From Pseudogymnoascus destructans (lineage: Eukaryota > Ascomycota > Leotiomycetes > Thelebolales > Thelebolaceae): a stretch of 64,000 bases of DNA. The translations under genes were made by a program, and so were the position numbers. Of this stretch, positions 52,737 to 63,241 are shown piece after piece. The notes under the pieces are model-generated. The model saw only the letters and a list, made by a program, of their open reading frames with translations. It did not search any database and had not been told where the DNA came from. Location: contig NW_020167532.1 of the NCBI RefSeq assembly GCF_001641265.1, forward strand, positions 186,001-250,000, given 5' to 3'. Numbering within the stretch: the stretch's first letter is position 1; every line of letters begins with the position of its first letter.

Positions 52737-54481
52737 GGTGCATACTACTCTGTCCGTCTGGGTCTTTTGAGCGATTAGCGGGAGCGGTTTTTTGGGAAAG
52801 CATTGCATTGCATGGTGGATTGCATGGCGCATTCTTGGGTTTTTACGGAAGCATCGTATCGTATCATGGGATGGGAATGGGAGATCTAGATGCGGACGCA
52901 AATGTCCTGGCGCATATGGGAAGGGAATACATAAGGAAACGTTACAAAGGAGTGCTTCCTGGTCAAAAAAAATCAGGCCTCCTGTCTATCATCATGAATA
53001 ATTACAAACAAACACTTTACAAACTTATCTATCGTGTCTTCTACTTGTGATCTGCTCGTGAATGCAATCATGATCTCCAACCGCCAACTGCGAAAAGTAC
53101 CCCTCCATGCAATACAATACAATACAATACACTCAATACCGTCGGAAACTCACGGAACCCTCCAGCGCGCGAAGTCCCCTCATGGCGGTCATGCGCTGTC
53201 TCAAAACCAAGTATCTACAGTATGTACACGCTTAACACGGCACTCGCTCTAGTACAAAGGTATACAGTTGCAGGGGCGGCGGGCACTCGGCCATTCCCCA
53301 CCGCCGAGCTTCCATGGTATCCAGCAAGGTACGAGAAATTGATTTTCCCACGAGACTGCCACGCTACCCCTTGCCCACGCCGAGATTTTTCAGCGGGGCA
53401 TGGATGGAAAATGTCGCGTGGGGCTTGGCGCGGTGTGGGTTTACTCGTGGTGGGGTTTTATTGATCTGAGATTTTGTTCTGTGACAGGCGGGTGGAGCGT
53501 GGTAATTGCGCGGTACTTACGGGGAGTTGTGCGCCCGAAAGTGTGTGTGTGTGCATAGGCGTGTAGCATAACTCACATATCAATAGTGTCGGATACATCC
53601 CTCGCCGGCGACGGCGTGCTGGATGCTAGGTGCCGCGGCGAATGTGTGCTGGATGCTAGGTGCCGCGGCGAATGTCTGCTGACTGCTAGGTGCCGCGGCG
53701 AATGTCTGCTGGATGCTAGGTGCCGCGGCAGATGAATGCGCTGGGGAAAGGAGAATCTCGTCGGGCCGGCGGGGAGGGACCGAATTGTTATGAATGCCAA
53801 TACTCCGCCAATACTCTCTGCCTGCCATTTTGTGAAATGAGGACAGCGAGGTTAATCTTGGCGCTTGGGTAAGGTACAGTATATCCAATTTCCACATCTA
53901 CTTACTTCTCCTTGCCAATGCTGTCCATAATATAGAATACAAACCTCATGTCTAAGGACAATGCGCTCGGTCGATCGGTGATGCGTGTCTAATTGAACTA
54001 TTTCCGTACACGAGTGATCGACGCTTCGTGTGTTGAGTGGAGTTTTTCGTATTCGGCCGCTGTGGAGAGGGGGCAGGGCTGAGTTGCCAGGGGTAGACAG
54101 GGGAAAAGGGGGTCTGATTCTTAGATGGGTGAGTGATAAGATATGATTAGATTGATGGGTTGGATATGGATATGTATATGGATATATATATGCTAGAAGT
54201 GGGCCAGGCTGTCGCTGGTCATGTCATGATTTGCTTGAGGGTGAGAGTAGGACAGCTGTCGCTCTTCCAAGGTTTAGATGGTGATTTTCGGATTCGACAT
54301 CTACTTCCATCTGTATTTGTAGAGGACGACACCACCTGTCTGTCCTCAGAATACCATAATAACAAGTCGCTATAAAAACTCCCTTCCATGACCGGTATCT
54401 GCAGAAATCCCAAACTCCCCTTCCCTCTTCCCTCCTGCCTCTTGCCTCCAGCTTCTAGCTTTGAGCATCCATCAACTCCTC
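52737..54481. other. Intergenic, 1.7 kb
   Basis: Contains an AATAC pentamer repeat at about 53108-53132 and the 30-bp repeat listed separately. It ends in a C-rich tract at the 3' end of the next gene. No supported gene; the frame at 53580-53897 is a translation of the repeat. Confidence 0.5.
53617..53736. repeat. Four tandem copies of a 30-bp unit
   Basis: The unit begins TGCTGGATGCTAGGTGCCGC with exact 30-bp spacing (53617, 53647, 53677, 53707) and a few substitutions. Confidence 0.88.
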
Positions 54482-56095
54482 TTAGTCCCCAACTCCACCT
54501 CCCCCCCCAATCATCCCACCCCTCCCCCTCCCCCTCCCCCAACCTCCTCCCCCCCAAATCCCCAACGCCGTCGCCCCCCCACCCACAAGAAACCAGCCCT
54601 CAAACCACCTCTCCACAAACCCCGCATCCACCCCCTTCCCCAGCGCCTGTCCAATCCCACTCGCCATCTCAGCCGGTAAATTACTCCTGAGTAACAATGC
54701 CGCGCTGATAACATACATTGCGCTTATCTGCGCGACCACCAACGGTAAGTTGGCTTGCGCTTGTCGCACTAGTCCGGGCGCGAAACGAGAGAATACGTGA
54801 AGGGTTTGGAGGACGGAGTTGAAGGATAACAAGAGCATGATGCCGGCAAGGAGGAAGGAGATTTGGCGCGCCCAGGCGGCTTGGTCGAGGGAGGCGTCGA
54901 CGTGTTTTACTAGGAGGCTGAGAACGCGATTAATGGGATCGGTAGTCGAAAACGTGCTATGCGGGTGCGATGAGCGCTGTAAGGTGGTGATGGACGTAGC
55001 GATAATGCGGTAGACGCAGTATATCGAGAACGCCACATCCGAGACGACCAGACATCGTCCTAACGGTGACTTGGCGCGCGTTTGTGCGGCGTGTCGGGCT
55101 TGGAGGAGCGTGTATGAGGTCGAGAGACTTACGGCCATTGTTTCAAGGCCGGAGATTTCCATTTGGAGGGCCTGTACCTCTGTGGCGTCGGGGTTGCCGC
55201 GGATGGAGCCGAGGACACGGGTCATGAAGCCTTCTCCGGGGGCGTCGGAGAGTTTGTGGTTTAGAGCGCGCAGACGGCTTTTCTTGGCTGCTAGGAGATC
55301 GTTCGTAGCGTCCAATCCTGTCGCTTTGCGGGCCAGATCGGAGTCGGTGAGGGGGCGGGAGCGTTGGAAGAAAGCTTGCCAGGGTGAGGAGACGGAAGCG
55401 AAGCCTGAGAGGAGAGCCATGAGGGAGACGCCTACGACGCCCACGCGGGACAGTGCTGCGTCGGATAGGGAGGGGGTGGGGGTGCGTGCGAGCATGTCGT
55501 CGAATGAGGAGGCAGTGCTGGAGAAGTCTGAGAACCAGAATATCGAGATCCAGATGGCGAAGAAGAGGGCTTGCAAGATGCATGGGATCTTATTCAGTCG
55601 CCCGTCTCGCCGGTTTGTGAAGTCCCATCCAGCGCCGCGGATTACGGATTGTATCTCCAGGAATGGGATCCATAGGACTAGCAGAACCAGCAGCGCAGGC
55701 ACCGTGACGCGCAGCGTCAGGGCCCGGGCGTCGGGATCGAGCGCGCTCGAGATCTCGCATAGTATCAATTCGGCAAGTACAGCAGCCAGGGCGATCGTAA
55801 AGCCAAAGCTAGCAGCAGCAATTTGTCGGCGCAGAGGCCAGGTATTGTGTTTCGCTTCCGCCTCCTTCAGTGCCGGCGGAGCGTCGGAAGGGAGGTAGTA
55901 GTCGTCATCGACGCGAGAAGCAGCGCCAGCGAGCAGCGGAAAGACGTGTCGCGCAACCAGGTAGCTGACAATGACAAAAGTCAGGATGAAGGGCAGCGCG
56001 GACCCGATCGTGCCGAGGGAGTGGAAGGACAACAGGGCGCGCGGCCGCAGCGGCATCCGGCACGACTCATCGCACGTGTCGTCGGGGGGGAGCAT
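54482..56095 (-). CDS. Golgi pH regulator / ABA-GPCR family membrane protein
   Basis: One exon; the start at 56095 gives 537 aa (an upstream in-frame ATG at 56143 would add 16). The protein has about nine hydrophobic segments and the family layout: N-terminal helices (LPFILTFVIVSYLVARHVFPL), a segment LPALLVLLVLWIPFLEIQSV in part, the central coiled-coil loop with KKSRLRALNHKLSDAPG, and a C-terminal block AMYVISAALLLRSNLPAEM. Animal members are anion channels that acidify the Golgi; the plant members were proposed as ABA receptors. The C-terminus becomes Gly-rich low complexity (WGRGRGRGGMIGGGGG). It lies downstream of the stress-protein gene on the same strand, with a transposon between them. 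Confidence 0.85.
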   Translation of the reverse strand: MLPPDDTCDESCRMPLRPRALLSFHSLGTIGSALPFILTFVIVSYLVARHVFPLLAGAASRVDDDYYLPSDAPPALKEAEAKHNTWPLRRQIAAASFGFTIALAAVLAELILCEISSALDPDARALTLRVTVPALLVLLVLWIPFLEIQSVIRGAGWDFTNRRDGRLNKIPCILQALFFAIWISIFWFSDFSSTASSFDDMLARTPTPSLSDAALSRVGVVGVSLMALLSGFASVSSPWQAFFQRSRPLTDSDLARKATGLDATNDLLAAKKSRLRALNHKLSDAPGEGFMTRVLGSIRGNPDATEVQALQMEISGLETMAVSLSTSYTLLQARHAAQTRAKSPLGRCLVVSDVAFSIYCVYRIIATSITTLQRSSHPHSTFSTTDPINRVLSLLVKHVDASLDQAAWARQISFLLAGIMLLLSFNSVLQTLHVFSRFAPGLVRQAQANLPLVVAQISAMYVISAALLLRSNLPAEMASGIGQALGKGVDAGFVERWFEGWFLVGGGATALGIWGGGGWGRGRGRGGMIGGGGGVGD

Positions 56096-56143
56096 TGGAC
56101 TAGGTCCTCGGTGCTGGGAGGACGAAGCTCTGGCGCATATCAA

Positions 56144-56513
56144 GTCATTGGGTTGAGGATGGCGGTGCTTTGCACGGGGGGTTTATGGTGTTGAGGAGGT
56201 GATGTGGTCGTATCGGAGCTGGCAAGGCTGCATGCGGACGGGAGATCGACATGGATCACGTGATGGGATGTCTCCACTGGACAGTCTACAAACTATAGGT
56301 AACATAAATACCCTTGGTAACTCGGAATTGTTACAGCCTTTCGATTGGACAAGTACTGAAAACCCAAGCTAAAAGAAGAAATCCTATCATCTTTCATAGT
56401 ATCAATTATCAGTTGGGCACATTTCCTCAGACTTTGGGCCGCGTAAGTAAAGTGTATTCATTAATTAAAAGTACCATGCATCTATCCTTGATCATTTCCC
56501 GAGTTGGAGATAC
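56144..56513. other. Promoter region of the GPHR-like gene and detached tail of the stress-protein gene
   Basis: Holds the GPHR-like 5' flank. On the minus strand, 56482-56513 still encodes the old last residues and stop codon (TAG at 56484-56482) of the universal-stress-protein gene, separated from it by the transposon. Confidence 0.65.
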
Positions 56514-56515
56514 TA

Positions 56516-56587
56516 CTCGGTGTTCCACCCACTCGCTTCGCTCGTAGGTGGCGACAGCAAGTTGTGCGTGCGACAGCAAGATGTGCG
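56516..56587 (+). repeat. Left terminal inverted repeat (72 bp)
   Basis: Identical to the reverse complement of 58435-58506. It contains two direct copies of GCGACAGCAAG[T/A]TGTGCG, likely transposase binding sites. Confidence 0.93.
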
Positions 56588-56640
56588 ACACATAAAACGA
56601 AGAAAAAGACGCCTTATATATCAACTATATAACTATATAA

Positions 56641-58374
56641 TTAAAACATAAAATCAATAGAACTACTATCACTATCGCTACTGCCACTATTGCTACTATC
56701 ACTTTGATCCTTACTATACCGTAAAATGATCACTTTTGATTTCAACCCTTCCTTCTTCCGCTCTGCTACCCGCTTCCTCTCAACCTTACGCTCTTCAATT
56801 TCGATTTTACGTGCTTGCGCTTGTAGCTGCTTTACTACTTGGTCCGATTCCCTTGCTGCTCTTGCGTCTGCTTTTGCTTGCAACTTTGCTTTCTTCTCTT
56901 CCCGCATTTTCCGTGCATCTGATGCATATAACTGCCCTCCTTTCTGTAGTGATTTCCGTGCCCTTGCCTTTGCTGCCTTCTGCTCTACTGCACGTAGAGT
57001 CATAATATCTAGCTCGGTCTTATAGAGCTCTGCCCGGTGTAGAACAACTGTAGTTCCACGTGCAAATGATTGAAACCCTTCTCTTGAAGGCGATGAGAAA
57101 GCTTCCTCTGCTCTCTTCTGCCAATGTTCAACCGCTTGCACACTTTGCATAGTTGTTTTCGGTGTTGAGATAATATTATATGAAGCAAATGGCTCATAAT
57201 CAGGTGTTTGATTCCGAGTCTCTTGTATCTTGTCAATTACAAGTGGAGGATTATATGGATATAGTCCTGTATTTCTCCAACCAGATTGAATTGTACGGAC
57301 AGTTAGAGATTGCCGTCGGATTTGCGGGAGGTCTGAAAGGAACGTACGTAGCTTATACTCATAGTCGTAGCTACGTACTGCTTGATCAAGTGCCTTTTGA
57401 TGAAAGTGTTTGCACTGCTTAAAAACCGCTACATCAAGAGGTTGTAATAGATGTGTTGTATGAGCAGGAAGGCAGCAAATAACAATGTTATGCTCTTCTG
57501 CTAATGTAAGAAAGCGCTCTGTTTTATGAGAGTCATGGCCGTCAAGTAATAAGAGGCGAGTATCATCTGGTGCCATATGCTCTGCAGATAGTTGGATAAA
57601 ATGCATAAGGTATTGGATTGCAATGTCGTCGTTTGAATACCCGCTCTCATTTACAATAATGAGAGCATTTGGCTCAAGGTCATCATTGTACCATGAATCC
57701 ATATGAAGTTTGCCAGGGATAATGATAGCTTCTGCAAGTGCAGCACCACTTGCATTTACTGCCTCAATTACAGTAACAGAGAGCCGATTCTCAGGATTAT
57801 CAACAGTCCACTGCTTTACACCGATTGGTACAATAACAGCCGTAGACTTATAACACCCAATCATATAGCCTGTCTCATCAACATTCCATAAATTATATGG
57901 CTTAATGTTATGTTTTGTAATAAGGGCGTTATATGTGAGAAAGAATTCCTCAAACACCTCTTTCTTTTGTGCTTGCTTCCGATGTGTATTTAACGTCTTC
58001 GTGTGAATTGTATGAAATTCGGGGTGTGCTTTTAGAAAGCGTTGTAGCCACCGTTGTGATGGTATCGTACGATTAGGTCGTAAGTCTGCAACTGCCCGTA
58101 GTATCATAGATCGGTTGGCAGGGACCCCGCGCTCAAGTTGGTCGTATATGAATTGACAGACCGCGGTCTCTTGCGATTGAGATAAGACTCGATTGCTACC
58201 TCCGTGGGGTAATTGAGGAGACGTAGTACTCGTAATACGACGTCGGAGTGTCTCACGGTTGACATTGAATTTATTTGCAACCCAAGCAATTGTATATGTA
58301 CTTGGTTGTTTTAAGAAGAACTGTTGGGCCTCATTAAGGCGAGCAATCATAGTAGGATCGTTATTTTGAGGCAT
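56641..58374 (-). CDS. Fot1/pogo-type transposase (DD35D)
   Basis: 577 aa from the ATG at 58374. The N-terminal helix-turn-helix (TIAWVANKFNVNRETLRRRI) is followed by a CENP-B-type domain (LERGVPANRSMILRAVADL, then SQRWLQRFLKAHPEF). The catalytic core contains NLWNVDETGYMIG (D166), LLLLDGHDSH (D278) and THLLQPLDVAVF (D314), which is a DD35D triad as in pogo. The C-terminus is a Lys/Arg/Glu-rich coiled coil ending in an acidic Ser tail. There are no frameshifts or stops. A longer frame runs upstream into the repeat but has no better start. Confidence 0.92.
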   Translation of the reverse strand: MPQNNDPTMIARLNEAQQFFLKQPSTYTIAWVANKFNVNRETLRRRITSTTSPQLPHGGSNRVLSQSQETAVCQFIYDQLERGVPANRSMILRAVADLRPNRTIPSQRWLQRFLKAHPEFHTIHTKTLNTHRKQAQKKEVFEEFFLTYNALITKHNIKPYNLWNVDETGYMIGCYKSTAVIVPIGVKQWTVDNPENRLSVTVIEAVNASGAALAEAIIIPGKLHMDSWYNDDLEPNALIIVNESGYSNDDIAIQYLMHFIQLSAEHMAPDDTRLLLLDGHDSHKTERFLTLAEEHNIVICCLPAHTTHLLQPLDVAVFKQCKHFHQKALDQAVRSYDYEYKLRTFLSDLPQIRRQSLTVRTIQSGWRNTGLYPYNPPLVIDKIQETRNQTPDYEPFASYNIISTPKTTMQSVQAVEHWQKRAEEAFSSPSREGFQSFARGTTVVLHRAELYKTELDIMTLRAVEQKAAKARARKSLQKGGQLYASDARKMREEKKAKLQAKADARAARESDQVVKQLQAQARKIEIEERKVERKRVAERKKEGLKSKVIILRYSKDQSDSSNSGSSDSDSSSIDFMF

Positions 58375-58434
58375 TGTAGATACTACGTTATGAAGAATAC
58401 TATTATTTTTTCTATATATCAAAATAGCGGTGTA

Positions 58435-58506
58435 CGCACATCTTGCTGTCGCACGCACAACTTGCTGTCGCCACCTACGAGCGAAGCGAGTGGGTGGAAC
58501 ACCGAG
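58435..58506 (-). repeat. Right terminal inverted repeat (72 bp)
   Basis: Perfect match to the left repeat. It also supplies the present stop codon (TAG at 58477-58475) of the neighbouring stress-protein gene. Confidence 0.93.
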
Positions 58507-60335
58507 TACTATCTACCGATTCGAGAGATCGTTTCCGTCCCGCAGCCAATGCTGCCGCCTCGCCCTGCTCCATCGCCTGCAGCTTCTGATGCTTCTCCAG
58601 AGCCTCCGGAACATCCCCAATCAAGGCGGCACCAGGAGTAACCTCGAATTCGTCATCATCGTCTCCCAATTCATCATCGCTAGCCCCACGGCTGTCTGCA
58701 ACGCTAGACTTCAAGGTCCCCCCACCGCCTGGGGTGGATGGCCTGCTGTCAAAAAAGCTTTCTTGCGAGGCTGTCGTGCTATGGGTTTGCGTCTGTGTCT
58801 GCGTCTGTGTCTGCGTCTGTGTCTGCGTCTGTGTCTGCGTCTGTGTCTGCTGCGCATGCGCATGCAACCTCTTATTGACATCCAGCAACCGGATTGTGGG
58901 ATCAAATCTCGCCGGAAGGCCAAGCGCAGCCGCGACCTCGTGTGCTTCATCATCCCGCGTTCTGGTTGGAAGAATTTCGACCGGAATCTCTGACCTGCTG
59001 GGGAGCAGATTCGCCTCGTGTGTTCCTAAACTGCTCCCCTCCAACATGTGCGCGTAGTTGTGTCGTGTGGGGTCGTTCACTCGTTTCTTCTTCTTCTTGT
59101 CTCGTTTATCATTCGGTCGTACGACTACGACAGGTACGGGAGAGTATTGTAGGCACCACTTGGAGAAGGAGTTGCGATTGTTGATCAGGCCTTGGACGCC
59201 CCCTAGACTGCGCCCTCTCGTACCGACAATGAGCATAGCTGGTTCGTAAAGCTGGATCTGTAAAATAGGCCGATCAGTAGATATTCAGGACCAATGCGAC
59301 AATCAGGCTGTAACAATACTGACCATTTTCTGAAATGTTTGCTGTAGCTTCCCAACCGCAAACTCAAGCACGATGCTTATAGACCTCTGTTCCGCATTCT
59401 TGTCTTGTATTTCCTTCATGAGCCTCTTGGCCTCCTTCTGGTAACTCTTCTGTGTAACGCTCTTGTCGTTCCTAATCTTCGAGTCTTTCTCGACAACATG
59501 CAGACAGATAATCTCATCGCCATCGTCCACCATTTCATCTAGCATCCATTGCAGCGCATAATTAGAGTAGGCATTCTCATCGACACCTACCATAAGCGTA
59601 CGCGATCGCCTGTTGTGCTGATAACCTCGATGTTTCTCGTTCAACGTGAGCGATATCGTATTGCTCTCCGTCGGCTCCCCGCCAGCGAAGTTGTCGAATG
59701 AAACGTGAGGCACAAACTTGCTGCGCGGTTCTGTTAGATCCGACATAAGAAGGTATATTAGGTTATATTGGTAGAGAATGGGGCAGGGTAGAACATGAGC
59801 AACGGCCGCGGTACTATGAGCTAACAATCGAAGTAGGTTGAGATAAGGTGCGAAGGTGGGGTTGACGCCGGGCCGCCAGTCGCCACAAAGCGAAGCTCCT
59901 CGTAACTATCAGCCCCCGCCAAAACGCAGATATTGATAAACGGCGGTCCTGCCGAGCAGAAGCTCAGTATAATATCCAGCTGCATGCTGACGTATATAGG
60001 ACAACTTGTAGATAGAATATTGAAGAAATAAACTGCACTAACCTTGGTGCTGGGGGTGATAATGTCCTGCGCCTTCCCAACTTTCGCGGCTTTGACTCTG
60101 CCCAGGAGACACCAGACATTTCACTTGGTGGTAGAAATGAAATGCTGGAGACAGATCCGTGCCTCCCAATTTGCGTAGTCGCCATATGCTCCGTGATGGT
60201 ATCCAGTCTTGGGCTACTTGGCAGGCTGAATCGGCCCGCGACCGAGGCATCTCTTTGTGGCCTGGAGGACGAGGGGGAAGAGGGGGTTTCTGGAGAGGCA
60301 GAATCTGGGGTCCTTGGACCTGATGTAGTTGACAT
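58475..60335 (-). CDS. Universal stress protein family protein; C-terminus rewritten by a transposon
   Basis: Three exons: 60043-60335, 59324-59720 and 58475-59257, giving 490 aa. The USP domain spans exons 2-3: RSRTLMVGVDENAYSNYALQ at its start, HVVEKDSK, then LIVGTRGRSLGGVQG and YSPVPVVVVRPND at its end. USP domains bind ATP in many members; here the final Gly-Ser of the nucleotide motif is not obvious. The N-terminal 100 residues and the region after the domain are disordered. The tail includes a (Gln-Thr)n run from a GTCTGTGTCTGC repeat at 58785-58852. The last ten residues (TRCSTHSLRS) and the stop come from the transposon end. The acceptor for exon 2 (GCGCAG) was chosen by phase; intron 2 is GTCAGT to TACAG. 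Confidence 0.82.
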
Positions 60336-61142
60336 GTTTTGCTTAGTGGTGGACAGCCTTTGCTGCTACTGTCTAGTGTGCTCTATGCCCAGCAGGAGGG
60401 GTTCTAGAAGCTGAAATCCAGAGTGCTACCTACCAAAAGGAAGGTAGCAAGTGGACGCCCTTCACGCAGCTTCCGCTGAATAGCTCTCTGGCACGGCAGG
60501 TCGTCGGTTATGACCACTGCCGTGAGTTGACTCTAGATTTTGTGATTCTAAGGAGTGAACGAAGTAAACAAAAAAAACGGGTAGCAGGTGCCACCGAAAC
60601 GCGAATCTTCGGGTGTTTCAATTAACCCTCCAAAATGTACAGCATTATATCGCAGGAGCAGAAGGCTCAAGGTAGCAATAACTGTGAATTTGGACGTTCG
60701 GATATTATATGTTTTGCTGACAGCAGTTGTGAAACAGGTCGCCGCTCCGCCCAGACAATGCAGCAAGCGAAGGGTTGCGGGGCATCGTCCCCCCTGCGGC
60801 TTGGCTTCAGCTTGCTCCATACGGCATTCCAACATTCCAACATGCCCACATTCCCACATTCCCACATTCCCACATTCCAACATTCCAAGACCGGCCAGCA
60901 GCCCACTGCATTAACTAAGACTGCAGATGCATATCACCAGTCACACCCATTTGCAATCTCCAATCTCTAAAACTCTTTGTTTCTTGCTTACTGCCTAATA
61001 AACTAACTAACAGGGAATCACGGTTGTTGACATCTATTTCAAAGTCGACCGTCAGCACCCCAGTTTTATACCATTTACGCCCCAACCATGCAAATCCATA
61101 TCGGCGTTCAGTTCATCAGAGTAAACCATCACACCGCGTTTT
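60336..61142. other. Intergenic between the stress-protein and eIF3l genes
   Basis: 807 bp holding the stress-protein promoter and the eIF3l 3' flank (both genes are on the minus strand). Contains the ACATTCC repeat listed separately; the long frames across it are translations of that repeat. No gene seen. Confidence 0.5.
60825..60888. repeat. CCCACATTC / CCAACATTC tandem repeat
   Basis: About six or seven copies of a 9-10-bp unit with A/C variation. Confidence 0.85.
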
Positions 61143-62671
61143 CTAATATGTGCGGGCCAAGTTGCGCAAGTACCAGTCCACCAACTTGCGACCAACCTTT
61201 GCCTCAGAGATGTGGATAAGATCCTGCGTCGTATGTTAGCAAACTGACATCCTAAAATAAAGCACATTGGAAAACATACCCCTTGCATAGCGTAATCAAG
61301 ATCATTAGCGTTGACAACCTCTCCATCCAAAAGCCCGTTCTCGGCCCATCTTGTCTGTCTGCTCCTTTGCTTGTTGACCAAGAGGAAGCTGCGGAGCTCC
61401 TCAGGCTCAACCTCGAGGAAGCCAGCCAGCTTCTTCAAGTCCATTGTGGTGTAAAGTCTCAGGTAAGACTTCACGGTTGGGCTCCACATATTAGTCTTGA
61501 CCTCGTCCATGAAGATCGTAAGGTGGTGCTCAATGGGGTCCACGTTGAGCTCTGGGGTATCGAAGTCGGGAGGCGTTGGGGAGATGAACTTGGGGCACGC
61601 AGAGCGGAAAAGCTCCTCGTAAACTGGGAGGGACTCCTCGCCACCGCGCTGGAGCTTGAGGAGCTGGTCGCCGTACTTCTCGCGCAGGGCGGTGTGGATG
61701 GTGTCATCCAGTCTGGTTGGGTGGAGAGCAACGCAGATGGCGATAAGCGCGTACATCTGGCCGTTCTTCTTCGAGATGGAATCGTACTGTGTTCCCTTCT
61801 GGAAGTTCTTGGTCCTCGAGACGTAGATGAGGATGTGGCTGAACATGCGGATGGCATCGGCGTATCTGCGCATCATCATGTAGGAGAAACCAACGTAGTA
61901 GTAGGTTGTGAAGTGCGCAGCCATGACGCGGGCGAACATGGCCTTCTTGTTGAGCTCGATGTCGTCGAGGGTCTTGAGCGCGAGGCTGAAGTCGCCCAAC
62001 AGGCAGTGGACGCGCAGGAGACCAATGATCGAGAAGTATCCCAACATGCGGTAGATGGACTTGGAACCGTAGTCACCAGCGACCGCCATCGGCTCTTCGT
62101 TGCGCTTCATGGCGGCTAATTGTTCATTGATCTGGGATCGCTGGATGAGGGAGTACAGCACGTTCAGAACGCTGTAGCAGCCCCAGGTGTTGGGGTTGTC
62201 GCGGAGGAGTTGGACTTCCTCGTCGTTGTTGGCTTGTCGCGCAATCTTGTTCCTGTAGGAGCAGAAGCTGTTGAACTGGTAGATAAATTCGTCGATGACA
62301 TCCCATGCCCAGTAGTACTACAGCCGGCAACATTAGTTTCGGTCTTGCTGCTTGGATTAGGACAATCTTACGGAAGGTGGCTCCAAGTCAACCGGCCCGT
62401 CCGAGTTCAAGATGAAGTGGAACAAGCTGCAGTAGCTGTCGTAGCTCTGGAACTTGACCTCAAGGGAGGCGGAAAAGTCCAATGGTTGCGCAGCAGCGGC
62501 AAGCCGCGACTGGATGTCGTCGGTCTGCTGGGCCATGCTTAACTCCCCGCCGAAGTCGTCATCCTGATAGTTGACCTGCTCACGGTAGTCGGCGGCCAGG
62601 ACCTCCTCCGCGACATCAGACGCATCATCCAAGTCCCTAGGCGGGATGCCGCTGTTCTGGAATCCGCTCAT
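61143..62671 (-). CDS. Translation initiation factor 3 subunit L
   Basis: Three exons: 62372-62671, 61280-62317 and 61143-61223, giving 472 aa, the normal fungal size for eIF3l. The subunit belongs to the PCI-domain core of eIF3, which organises the 40S preinitiation complex. Family blocks: QSYDSYCSLFHFILNSDGP, YYWAWDVIDEFIYQF across the first junction, LGYFSIIGLLRVHCLLGDFS, ALHPTRLDDTIHTALREKYG and the C-terminal DLIHISEAKVGRKLVDWYL. Introns (GTAAGA/TGTAG and GTATGT/GCAG) are both phase 0. S. cerevisiae lacks this subunit while filamentous fungi keep it. Confidence 0.95.
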
Positions 62672-63241
62672 TTTGAGATGCTTGAGGTAGACGTCGCTGT
62701 CGTTGGCTTTGACGTTGTCAGAGGGAGAATTTGCGGGCGCGCTGTCGGCTAGCCCTAAAATTTCGCGTAAGACAATTTGGTGATGCCAGATGATATTTCA
62801 GTGGCGGGTGGGATTAAAGTCTTTTGGTACCATCTACAATTTTAAATATGCTATTGCTACAGGTGGGACATAATGTATTTAACTATCAGTATATATTACA
62901 GAATTTTGCTGGTTCTTATACTCCCTGTTGCTCTTTCAGTATGGCATTCTCCCAGCCAGCCCCGCTCCCTCACCATCTCCCCTCTAGTCACGTGAGTATC
63001 ACAATCTTCTGCACGTGATATAATATACAGGAGGCAAGAGCGACCCACACCCCGCACCAACAGAGGCGATTAATTTAGCGCCAACCCTAATTCACGCGCT
63101 AAGCTCTATCAAGCACGCCTTATCCCTCTGAATATTGCGTCGTTTGTCCAACATCCCATCCTTCTTGAAGGTAAACAAATACCAGATATACAGGAGTGCA
63201 CGACGTGGATAGTCGTCCTCGAAGTTATCTGGAAAGACCAA
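62672..63241. promoter_or_regulatory. Divergent promoter region
   Basis: 570 bp between the eIF3l start and the start of the small-exon gene on the plus strand. CACGTG-type words occur at 62990-63020 (GTCACGTGAG and GCACGTGATA), possible bHLH sites. No gene seen. Confidence 0.45.

Larger units (their letters stand above)
56516..58506 (-). mobile_element. Complete Fot1/pogo-like DNA transposon (Tc1-mariner superfamily)
   Basis: 1991 bp with perfect 72-bp terminal inverted repeats beginning CTCGGTGTTCCACCC and flanked on each side by TA (56514-56515 and 58507-58508), the target duplication of this superfamily. It holds one transposase gene on the minus strand with an intact catalytic triad. 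Identical ends and an open frame suggest a recent arrival. It is inserted in the last codons of the universal-stress-protein gene. Confidence 0.93.
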
